Positions 1-6,367 of a DNA stretch of 6,533 nucleotides are shown piece by piece. The notes beneath the pieces are model-generated. The model ran no database searches. It was not told the DNA's origin and saw nothing but the letters and a program-made list of their open reading frames with translations. How positions within the stretch are numbered: position 1 is the stretch's first letter; every line of letters begins with the position of its first letter. Source of the DNA: Saprospirales bacterium. GTDB taxonomy: Bacteria > Bacteroidota > Bacteroidia > Chitinophagales > JADIYW01. A program made the position numbers and the translations under genes. The stretch is taken from positions 1-6,533 of the forward strand of contig JADJSS010000040.1 in assembly GCA_016711605.1 (NCBI GenBank), read 5' to 3'.

Positions 1-895
1 AATAAGTGATTTGGGAGCAATAGCAACATTCGCTTCACGATGGTTAAAAGCAACACTTGGATATAAAATACAGTCGTAATTTCCCATGTCCTCTCCACTT
101 TCGTTTTCAGGTTTAACTTTTACTGAAACTTCCCGTTTCTTGTTCAATATTCTGTCCCCAAAAAATGCACTATAAAAATATTCGATTCTCTGTGGACTAC
201 GGTCTTCAATACTTTTTACAAACTCAGAACTCAGAAATCGTAAATAAGAATCAATTCTGTCAAATAATAATGGATGAATGCTCTCTTTGAGAGCTTTGAG
301 AGCTTTATTCGACTTTAAAAGATTAATATCTTTTACTTTTTCATTGTTAGCAATTGGAAATGATACAAATGGTTTCTGGGTAACATTTTGCCATGTAGTA
401 ACAATTACTCTTTGCCCGCTTTGGGGTTTAATTTCATGCAATGCTACATTCTTATGAAATGACGCATAAAAAACAGTTGCATCTGGTGAACTTGCTCTAT
501 TGTATAAACCTAATTTTTTTAATAGTTCAACGGGTGGACAACATAAATATAACAAATTTCTTACCTTTCCTTCTTCAAGAAATTCATCTTTTACAACTGT
601 CACTCTGTATAGTAAATTAAATTGAATTTTATTTTCTAGAGCTATTAAGAAATTAATATGTTCTTCAATATATTGCTTTAAACTTTCTAATTCAGTCGCA
701 GAAAGCTTTGTTCTTTAAGTGTAAAAAATTAAATGTTGTCTTAAAAAATTGATTTGCTTCGTTTAGTGAAATTATTTCATCATGTGTCAAAGCCTTTTTT
801 TCAAGAAGTTTAATGAATGCCTGTTGCTCATAAGTCATTTGTGAATTAAACATTTCCGCCATTGCTTTTGGAGGTTGCGGAAATTCTATATTCAT
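1..895 (-). CDS. RES-domain protein (NAD+-degrading toxin-like), one frameshift, 3' end outside window
   Basis: The gene starts at ATG 895-893. It stays open for about 60 codons (MNIEFPQPPKAMAEMF...), then meets TGA at 694-692. The next frame is open from just after a TAA at 717-715 to the window edge, so a single one-base shift between about 714 and 695 (AAAGAACAAAG) joins both parts into at least 298 residues. The second part has the RES pattern: LYRV near residue 95, LYNRASSP followed by VFYAS and ALHEI (residues 130-152), and near the end YDCILYPSV and NVAIAP (about 272-293). RES proteins known from the ParT/MbcT type cleave or phosphorolyse NAD+ in the cytosol; that activity is inferred here from family. 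The N-terminal 60 residues are not recognised and do not look like an Xre antitoxin. An insertion sequence lies 27 bp upstream of the start and probably separates the gene from its original leader. Family call fairly sure; functional state unsure. Confidence 0.75.
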
Positions 896-922
896 TTTCT
901 GTGGTTTTTTGTCTTATACTGA

Positions 923-934
923 AATAGGTTGACA
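923..934 (+). repeat. IS terminal inverted repeat, left end
   Basis: AATAGGTTGACA is an exact inverted match to 2325-2336. The neighbouring TGA at 920-922 is repeated directly at 2337-2339 and is taken as the target-site duplication. The three bases are short enough that the end could be placed one or two bases differently. Confidence 0.85.
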
Positions 935-990
935 TGTTTTTAACTTGATAAATGTATAAAATATTTCATTAGATTTAGTTTTGAGCTTTA

Positions 991-1047
991 GTTATTTCCG
1001 ATAATTTTTTTCTGAGCTTTGGAGCTCAAAAAAATTATCAGAATAAC
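991..1047. terminator. Long hairpin after the transposase stop, probable bidirectional terminator
   Basis: GATAATTTTTTT..GAGCT (1000-1018, with a 2-nt CT bulge) pairs with AGCTCAAAAAAATTATC (1023-1039) around a TTGG loop. A second pairing, GTTATT (991-996) with AATAAC (1042-1047), extends the stem outward. It begins three bases after the orfB stop codon and carries A/T runs on both strands. It would stop transposase transcripts and shield the element from outside transcription. Confidence 0.6.
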
Positions 1048-1049
1048 TT

Positions 1050-1942
1050 CTATAGTTCTGCGCTTTTATGTTTTAGTTGATACTTTTTTTTACCTCCCCA
1101 CTTTTTAAGTTTATATGTTCCAAATTCATGGGCCTGCTCTGGTGTCATCATTTCACAGCTAAAGTGCGGTCTAAAGGTGTTATATGTTTCAATCACATAC
1201 TTAATTTCTTTTACTGCTTGTACGTGATTTATAAAACCTTCTGCGATATCAAATTCATCCTTTAAGATACCGTTTACTCTTTCTGCAATTGCATTTTCAT
1301 ATGGGTCATATACTTCGGTCATGCTTGGTTGAATGTTGTTATCTGTCAACATTGCGATGTAGTCATCTGAACAATATTGAAACCCTCTATCTGAATGATG
1401 TATAAGAAATCTTTCCGGGGTACTTTCTTGATTTAATTGCCATTTCCAGCGCTTTTATGGTACTTTCTGTTTTTAAATTATCTGCTAAATGATAGCCTAC
1501 TATTTTCTTCGAATAATAGTCTGTGATCAATGATAAATACTCATGACCTGCTTCGGTTTTTATGTAGGTGATATCACTCACCCATACCTGCTCTGGAGCG
1601 GTTACTTCCAATCCTTTTATAAGATTCTTATGCTTACGAAAGCGATGAAAGGAGTTGGTTGTTTTGGTGTAGTTTTTCTTTTCTTAACAAGCATTTTTTC
1701 CTGTCTCGAAGCTAAATAGCTTATCTCTACCTAGTTTTATATTGTTATTACTCATATCTTGTTTTATCATTTCGTATAATTTTATAGTGCCTACACGGTA
1801 CATTTTCTTTCTTATTGGTCTTATTAAGTTAAGTATTACATCTCTTTCTTCTTCAAGCTGTGCTAACTTTTGTTGTCTTTTTATAGTATGCTTGCCGGCT
1901 TATCCCGAACATCTCGCAGAGAAGTTTTATTGAGCCTTTTTT
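1050..1942 (-). pseudogene. IS3-family transposase orfB (DDE integrase core), frameshifted
   Basis: Read from the slippage site, the product starts GSIKLLCEMFGISRQAYYK, a typical IS150-type orfB beginning, followed by QLEEERDVILNLIRPIRKKM, a KTTNSFHRFRKHKN linker, and the catalytic core. The DDE residues are visible: WVSDITY (near 1587), HHSDRG (near 1396) and the glutamate of ENAIAERV (near 1292). The carboxyl end, TYNTFRPHFSCEMMTPEQAH, is the usual IS3 tail, and the stop is TAG at 1052-1050. The frame breaks near 1880 (an AAAAA run), near 1707, near 1678 and between about 1440 and 1405. Each can be repaired by adding or removing one base. All three catalytic positions survive, so the family call is firm, but no intact protein can be made from this copy as written. 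Confidence 0.88.
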
Positions 1943-2241
1943 CTTTTTTGCTCGATCTCTTTTGCTAGTTGTTCGGGTAAATACTTTTTTGATTTTAAGT
2001 CCCCGGTTTCTAGTTCGTACTCTGCTATTAAATCTTGCTGAAAGTCTTTGATAAAACTCCAGTTCCTCACTACGGTCCCTTATTTTTTTACCCCTTTTTT
2101 TTTGCTCATATTGTTTCTTTTTTGAGCTAAGTTAGCAAAATTTTAATCCTGTCGGGGCCATTGAACGCCTTTGCAGCATCATTTTTTTAGTCCACCGTAG
2201 CCTTGTTAGTAACCAGGTCGACAATTTTAATTTTTAGGCAT
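1927..2241 (-). pseudogene. IS3-family transposase orfA, degraded
   Basis: The 3' part is clear: QQDLIAEYELETGDLKSKKY followed by LPEQLAKEIEQKRKKAQ, then TAA at 1929-1927, overlapping the start of orfB. Its upstream part is in another frame, beginning ATG 2109-2107 and reading MSKKKRGKKIRDRSEELEFY, so a one-base break lies near 2050. Further upstream a coding-like stretch (KIKIVDLVTNKATVD, then KNDAAKAFNGPDRIKI) follows an ATG at 2241-2239 that has a GAGGGG ribosome-binding-like sequence, but it contains a frameshift near 2230, a TAA near 2188 and another break near 2130. Which ATG was the original start is unclear. No helix-turn-helix could be recognised with certainty. The role is inferred from position: the DNA-binding half of an IS3 transposase. 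Confidence 0.6.
1936..1942 (-). promoter_or_regulatory. A-AAA-AAG slippery heptamer for -1 frameshifting (orfA to orfAB)
   Basis: In the orfA frame the codons run AGA AAA AAG GCT CAA TAA, so AAAAAAG lies in the X_XXY_YYZ phase needed for -1 slippage, seven bases before the orfA stop. Slipping back by one gives AAA AAA GGC TCA ATA AAA, which is exactly the orfB frame. This is the standard way IS3 elements make the fused transposase. No downstream stem-loop was checked. Confidence 0.7.
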
Positions 2242-2324
2242 AAGATGCCCCTCACATAGTCCTGTTTTTTTCGGGGGGATCAAATTTTTTTGTTTTGTCT
2301 AGGTTCTTTTGTGTTGATTTTTCG

Positions 2325-2336
2325 TGTCAACCTATT
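2325..2336 (-). repeat. IS terminal inverted repeat, right end
   Basis: TGTCAACCTATT is the exact reverse complement of 923-934. This end is upstream of orfA on the minus strand. TGA at 2337-2339 is the second copy of the presumed target duplication. Confidence 0.85.
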
Positions 2337-2362
2337 TGAGTTATCCCATACATACGGCACCA

Positions 2363-2493
2363 ATGCTCGGTTTTTGGCCGGCAGAGAGAGGGCGATACCA
2401 ACGCGCTGAACTGCAAACCTATTACAAACTTAAAAGAAAAATATGAACTTTCAAATTATAGCAAAACCAGCGGCTTTATTTTGCACGCTGTTA
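2363..2493 (-). repeat. Interspersed attC-like repeat, copy R1
   Basis: The core AACTGCAAACCTATTACAAA (from 2409) continues through a GAACTTTCAAATT block and CCAGCGGC to TTGCACGCTGTTA at 2493. It is closely similar to R2 for more than 100 bp, and the likeness continues past the end (CACGACCTGGTTCAC against CACGACATGGTTCAC). The left arm (CAATGCTCGGTTTTTGGCCGGC) lacks the TAAC end and pairs poorly with the right arm, so this copy looks rearranged or worn. The exact left limit is uncertain. Confidence 0.7.
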
Positions 2494-2736
2494 TTGCTAG
2501 TTGCCCACGACCTGGTTCACTAAAAAAATCAATTTTCAATTCACACAACATTGTGCGGTCGCCTACCAACTGTCAAGCAAGCTTTTTACAATAAAATTAA
2601 CCGCAAATTTGTCAAGTGAACCATAAATAAAAGTCAGTGCGTTGCCTTCTCATTATGCTCCTACCTTCTCCTTGTCAAGAAATCTAATTGAGTTGGAACT
2701 AAATATTAAATTTGGTAATATGTTCTATGCAAAACA
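2494..2736. other. Non-coding spacer between R1 and the small membrane gene
   Basis: Stops occur in all frames and no gene is supported. It contains TGTCAAG three times in the + orientation (near 2571, 2610 and 2674) and the word GCTCCTAC near 2658, which recurs in the gene-less unit near 3889. The first 60 bases are an extension of the R1/R2 similarity. Confidence 0.6.
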
Positions 2737-3030
2737 TTATAAATATGATAGTCCAATTAATAGTTGATGTAATAACTGCTTTTTCCAATTGTTTTTAAGA
2801 ATAAATTTAACTAAAAAAATAAATGAGATAATAAATACTATCGTCACAAATATACAATATAATAATATTTCTCTATCTGTCATTGTCGAGATTTGATTAA
2901 ATATTGTGTATTTACCATTCAACTGATCTATTGTTTCAAATAAATTTATGAAGGTCAATATACCACATACCAAGAGAGACAATAAACTGTAGGAATAATA
3001 TGCGATAAATGATGGTTTAATTTTCGTCAT
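2737..3030 (-). CDS. Small membrane protein of unknown function, two transmembrane helices
   Basis: A complete 97-residue reading frame from ATG 3030-3028 to TAA. Two strongly hydrophobic stretches, residues about 8-31 (FIAYYSYSLLSLLVCGILTF...) and about 55-78 (ILLYCIFVTIVFIISFIFLV...), are separated by a short polar loop. A basic segment, KNNWKK, follows the second helix, so an inner-membrane hairpin with both ends in the cytosol is the simplest model. I do not recognise a family. It begins 39 bp after the lipoprotein gene on the same strand, so the two are probably co-transcribed. No Shine-Dalgarno sequence precedes it, which is usual in Bacteroidota. The reading frame is undamaged, unlike the larger genes in the window. 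Confidence 0.7.
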   Translation of the reverse strand: MTKIKPSFIAYYSYSLLSLLVCGILTFINLFETIDQLNGKYTIFNQISTMTDREILLYCIFVTIVFIISFIFLVKFILKNNWKKQLLHQLLIGLSYL

Positions 3031-3069
3031 GTTTCAGTTTATTATAGGAGTAATTTAAAAGTATGGCGA

Positions 3070-3510
3070 TTATTCAAGTTCCTTGCTGTAAAACTTGTAA
3101 GGCAAACTATCAGGAATACCTAGCCTTTTCTTTTCATTATCAAAATGTACTTCTTTATCGAATTGATGTATTTTATATGTTTCATTCCTAGTGTCAATAA
3201 TAAAAAAGTTTGTAATTTTTCGGTTTGGTTTTACACTGTCAAAATCCATGAAGTGTGTTTCTTTATTTTCACAAGGATGTTGTTTTCCAACTATAAAGTC
3301 ATCATTATTTCCAACTGCAAAAACGTTATGACTAATAATAATATTCTTCAATTCATAAATACTATCACCATCCAAACTATGTGCAATCCATGTGTTTTCG
3401 TCCCAATGGGCTAAATAAAAACCTTTAATTATCTCGCCAGCTGATTCATTTGCTCCAAAATAGCAGCTGTCAAAAAACAAGCAAACCAATATTCCAAATA
3501 TTTTTTTCAT
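3070..3510 (-). CDS. Probable small lipoprotein, possibly DUF3997-like
   Basis: A complete 146-residue frame from ATG 3510-3508 to TAA 3072-3070. The N-terminus MKKIFGILVCLFFDSC has two lysines, a hydrophobic stretch and a cysteine at residue 16, giving a signal peptide with an imperfect lipobox (FDSC instead of the usual L-A/S-G/A-C). Export and lipid anchoring are therefore likely but not certain. The mature part is polar, with GFYLAHWDENTWIAHSLDG, then FAVGNNDDFIVGKQH, then NFFIIDTRNETYKIH. This order (sensing-type strand, 'ndkyIiakqh', 'yyIiDt...y') resembles the DUF3997 family of small secreted proteins from memory; no search was possible. The start lies 27 bp beyond the TAAC end of repeat R2, so it is the first gene after the repeat, followed at 39 bp by the membrane gene. 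Function unknown. Confidence 0.75.
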   Translation of the reverse strand: MKKIFGILVCLFFDSCYFGANESAGEIIKGFYLAHWDENTWIAHSLDGDSIYELKNIIISHNVFAVGNNDDFIVGKQHPCENKETHFMDFDSVKPNRKITNFFIIDTRNETYKIHQFDKEVHFDNEKKRLGIPDSLPYKFYSKELE

Positions 3511-3537
3511 ATCTGTTTTTTTTCAAGGCAATTGCAA

Positions 3538-3664
3538 TAACGGTTTGCATATTTTGCGCTGGCTGCGGAACAGATGCTACAAACTGCAAACCTATTACAA
3601 ACTTAAAAGAAAAAACTGAACTTTCAAATTTATAAAACCAGCAGTTATCGTTTGCACGCTGTTA
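3538..3664 (-). repeat. Interspersed attC-like repeat, copy R2
   Basis: It begins with TAAC (3538-3541) and ends with GTTA (3661-3664). Between them are AACTGCAAACCTATTACAAA (from 3582), GAACTTTCAAATT, AACCAGCAG and TTTGCACGCT. The arms (GGTTTGCATATTTTGCGCTGG on the left, CCAGCAGTTATCGTTTGCAC on the right) are inverted repeats with several mismatches. The transcription start of the lipoprotein gene may lie inside this repeat, since its core holds TAnnTTTG boxes about 75 bp upstream of the start codon. Confidence 0.78.
3587..3605 (-). promoter_or_regulatory. Candidate tandem Bacteroidota -7 boxes inside R2
   Basis: On the minus strand this reads TAAGTTTG then TAGGTTTG, 11 bp apart; both match TAnnTTTG. 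They point toward the lipoprotein gene 76 bp away. No clear -33 TTTG was found at about 19 bp spacing, and the same words occur in R1 and R3 simply because the copies are related, so this is a weak promoter call. Confidence 0.3.
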
Positions 3665-4236
3665 GCACTTGTAGTTCACGACATGGTTCACAAGAAAATC
3701 AAAACACAAATCAATTCGTTCGTGTGCGTCTGCTTTCAGCGTTGATTAAAAGTCCGAATAATTGTCAACTAAAATGTCCAAAAAAGTAAAAGCCAACAAT
3801 GTCAAATTAGTCACCAAGCAAAAATGGTTTTATTTGCGTTGCAAAACTTTTAAAAGTCATTCAATAAATTGTCAAACTGTCGAGCCCGCTCCTACTCTAT
3901 TATTGACGAGCAGTCACCAAATAAATTAAAATGCAAACTGTCGAGGCGAGAGAAAAAAAGTCCGATAGTAAATTGGTAAAATACTTTTAAAAGTTTTATG
4001 CTTCAAACTGTCGAGAAAAAGGTGAACTTTAAAATTAACAGCAAAACTTTCAAACTACAACTATTAAAAAAGTCAGCGCAGCAAAAACCATTTTTATTTT
4101 TTGCAAACTGTCGAAATGAGATGAACTAAAAAAGTAGCGAATAAAATTTGATTTGAGTTGTCAAAATAATTGAGCCAAATTTTAAATGAATTTTTCTATT
4201 TAGGCTTTTACTTTGGAGTCGCAGAACTATGAGTGC
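3665..4236. other. Gene-less unit between repeats R2 and R3 (572 bp)
   Basis: No convincing gene is visible on either strand; the longest open stretch with an ATG is a 51-codon frame at 3774-3929 that has no ribosome site and no recognisable motif. The stretch is rich in A runs and holds four CAAACTGTCGA motifs, several TGTCAA words, and two ACTTTTAAAAGT palindromes (near 3847 and 3984). It could be a non-coding cassette, a decayed gene, or a small-RNA unit; the sequence does not decide. Confidence 0.55.
3873..4114 (+). repeat. Four direct copies of CAAACTGTCGA
   Basis: The motif starts at 3873, 3934, 4004 and 4104, always in the same orientation, with intervals of 61, 70 and 100 bp. The first three extend to CAAACTGTCGAG. 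Two are preceded by an A/T-rich ACTTTTAAAAGT palindrome. The irregular spacing and short unit distinguish it from a CRISPR array. Confidence 0.7.
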
Positions 4237-4364
4237 TAACGATTTGCATGCAAGCGATGGCCGCGATACCGAAGCACTGAACTGCAAACCTATTACAAAT
4301 TTATAAAAGAAATACGAACTTCCAAATTAGCACTGAACCAGCGGCTATCGCTTGCATGCTGTTA
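4237..4364 (-). repeat. Interspersed attC-like repeat, copy R3, with 19-bp stem
   Basis: The ends are TAAC (4237-4240) and GTTA (4361-4364). Just inside them GCATGCAAGCGATGGCCGC (4246-4264) is complementary to GCGGCTATCGCTTGCATGC (4341-4359) at 18 of 19 positions, the exception being a possible G-T pair. Five bases (GATTT) separate the end from the stem on the left but only one on the right, so the fold is asymmetric. The roughly 76-base loop contains the shared core AACTGCAAACCTATTACAAA (from 4280). This is the best-preserved copy. Confidence 0.82.
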
Positions 4365-4539
4365 TAAGTTGTGGCTGCCACTCCCAACATCAAAACACAA
4401 TGCATGCCATTCATACTTAACGGGTCGGGGGTTGGTGGGGAAAGCAGCATGGTCGCTATAAATAAATTCCGATTTTACACAATTCTTGCTAAGTGTTATG
4501 TTCGTCAACATAATATAAAATTTCGTGTACGATAGCGTT
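4365..4539. other. Non-coding stretch between R3 and the AIPR stop codon
   Basis: No gene is supported. It contains a G-rich tract on the + strand at 4422-4440 (GGGTCGGGGGTTGGTGGGG), unusual for such A+T-rich DNA, and a short hairpin at 4496-4513 that lacks a T tract. As the 3' region of the AIPR transcript it would read C-rich. Confidence 0.5.
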
Positions 4540-6341
4540 TTACTTTATAGACCTTAATTCTTCTAACAAATTATCTTTTTCAATAATTCCTTTTGCAATG
4601 TTAAAATCATAGCGGCATTTAGGCTTCTTGAAGTAGCCATTAAAAGAGAATGTTTTATCAATACTAAGCAATTCTTGCTTGTTTTTTTGAACCTCTAATT
4701 CGATAACTTCTGCAGTTACATTATATGCTTCAACTAATTTCTTTCAAGATTGTATTCTTTTAAATCTGTTCCAATATATTTATATATACCATAGCACATC
4801 ATTTCGTCAGAATATAATAGATGTTCATATTTTTGAGAATATGTAATATCCTCATCATTAATAATCTCTTTTTTATTTTTCTTTACAAATTGATAAATTT
4901 TATATGATGTTAGCAATTGGATATAAATACTTGAATTAGCACTCCCATCAAATAAAAATTTTAATGGATGATTTTCAGATGAAGAGGCATCATAAATCTC
5001 CTGTAAAACTCTTGCTATACTATTTTTGGCTACTTCTGGTTCTTCATAAAAAGTTGCATACCAAAATTTCAAGACTGTTTCACTATCGACTTGATTATGA
5101 AAATCATTATTTTTTGATTTAAATCCTTCACCTCTTTTTGTTACATAATCAATCCCAAAATTTTTGAAAACTTCTTTCGTTAAGCTATTAAAATCTTTAT
5201 TGCTTATTTTGTCTTTATTGGTGATTGGTGTTTGGGTATTTGTTGCGTCAGTAATTTTCTCAATTAAACTAGGTTCTTTACTTTCATAAACTCTAACATT
5301 TACAAATACGCCTTTAAGTTTCTCTCTATTATTTTTATAAATATCATATAAAACCCTACTTGTCTGCAACCCGTTAACAATTTGTGGATTTACAACTGGT
5401 AAATTATACTTCCCATCTTGAGCAGATTTAGGCACAGTAATCTGTTCTGTTATTATAGTAATTCCATTATTTAAAAAAGGGAATAAAACAGCATCTTCAC
5501 TATTTAAAGTTTTATTCATTTCTCTATTTGCTTTAAATTTTGAAGTACCTAAAAACTGTCTGATATTTTCTTCAAATAGCAAATCAAAAGAGCCGTTTAT
5601 TGAAATTTCTTTTTCGATAAGTTCACATATTTCAGTTGCTAATATTCTAAAGTTTGCAGCCCTTGTGTTTCCAATTGAAAAAGTATATAAAGCCTGATTA
5701 TCTAAAAGAGAAAAATTAGGGGTTTTAGGGGTGAAAGGTAAATTCAACTTTATTTCTATGGTTTTTAGCCATAGAAGATATTTTTTCATATATCCAATTT
5801 GAATCATAGATTAAAAAAAATCTATCTGGATTATTATATGCATTATAAATATGCTCATTATTTCCATAATTTGGATCTACCTTGTTACCGTTGAAAATAA
5901 AAAACAATTTGATATCAATAATTTTTCCATTTTGAGTTATGTTTTTATATTCATCAATAAATGGAGCCAAGTCACTTATCTTGGTTTTGCCAACTTTGTT
6001 TCCATCAACAAATATATCTTTAACATCATTTCTAAACTTATCCAATTCATTGTCTTTTAGACCAGGAGAGTTCTTGCATTGAAAGACATACATTTCGTAA
6101 TAATCTCCTAAATCATTGAACCAAATGCCATCGATTCCACCATCCATGCTCCCTGAACGATTAGAATTTTTATCTTTGATAATAATTTTATCAAAACTTC
6201 TTGGAAAGGTTTGTCTAAGACTGAAGCTATTCCAAATATTTCAAATGCCAAATCCAAATTTCTTTTAGGATTTGCATCTTGAGGATATTCTTTTCCAATT
6301 CGCTCTAGAAAGCCATTTATAAATAAGTCTTTATTGTTCAT
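4540..6341 (-). CDS. AIPR-family abortive infection / phage resistance protein with N-terminal nuclease motif; three frameshifts
   Basis: Joined across three one-base breaks, the frame runs from ATG 6341-6339 to TAA 4542-4540, about 600 codons, a normal length for AIPR proteins. Residues about 66-90 hold DGGIDG, then YVFQCK, the D...QxK pattern of PD-(D/E)XK nucleases. The AIPR core follows: LLFEENIRQFLG (about 255), FLNNGITII (about 290), NPQIVNGLQTS (about 320) and ITDATNTQTPI. The carboxyl part (LVEAYNVTAEVIELEVQKNK...GYFKKPKC...) is in a third frame. Breaks are at about 6193-6197 (one T missing from a TTTT run), about 5725-5735 (one extra base before CCCC; both frames stay open over 5725-5807) and about 4738 (one A missing). 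AIPR proteins are cytosolic anti-phage abortive-infection factors; nuclease action here is inferred. A GTG three bases upstream is also in frame, but ATG is preferred. The gene sits alone between repeats R4 and R3. Family call is strong; whether it is truly broken is not. Confidence 0.88.
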
Positions 6342-6367
6342 CACTTCTAAATTTCGTTTTTAAGTCT

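Larger units (their letters stand above)
923..2336 (-). mobile_element. IS3-family (IS150-like) insertion sequence, degraded, 1,414 bp
   Basis: The element is bounded by perfect 12-bp inverted repeats (AATAGGTTGACA at 923-934 and its complement at 2325-2336) and by a 3-bp direct duplication, TGA, at 920-922 and 2337-2339. Inside, on the minus strand, are an orfA/orfB pair with an AAAAAAG slippage site, a DDE integrase core, and a hairpin after the last stop. Length, gene order, slippage signal and short target duplication all fit IS3-family elements. The transposase has at least five reading-frame breaks, so this copy is probably immobile. It sits between repeat R1 and the start of the RES gene. 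Confidence 0.88.

Noticed and set aside
1077..1265. + strand open frame opposite the transposase
   Set aside because: It is the complement of the well-matched orfB 3' part and has no features of its own. The same applies to + strand frames at 1742-1933, 3145-3414, 3450-3635 and 5851-6060.
2628..2680. Short frame with an upstream AAGGAGAAGGTAGGAG on the minus strand
   Set aside because: Although the purine-rich stretch resembles a ribosome site, the frame after the ATG ends after about 13 codons and has no support.
3774..3929. 51-codon + strand frame beginning MSKKVKANNVKLVTKQ
   Set aside because: It opposes all other genes, has no ribosome site or recognisable motif, and overlaps the first CAAACTGTCGA motif; open frames this short are expected by chance.
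3873..4114. CRISPR array
   Set aside because: The shared unit is only 11-12 bp, the spacing is irregular (61, 70, 100 bp), and no cas gene is present.
4496..4513. Hairpin TTATGTT-CGTC-AACATAA after the AIPR gene as a terminator
   Set aside because: The 7-bp A/T-rich stem has no following T tract on the minus strand, so a terminator cannot be supported.
4734..4736. TAG as the true end of the AIPR gene
   Set aside because: About 65 more codons of coherent sequence (LVEAYNVTAEVIELEV... to TAA at 4540) continue in the neighbouring frame, so the TAG results from a one-base loss near 4738.
5725..6147. A separate gene starting at MDGGIDG
   Set aside because: Conserved sequence continues upstream in the same frame (FDKIIIKDKNSN...) and joins the N-terminal part across a one-base break; the DGGIDG motif is internal to the AIPR protein.
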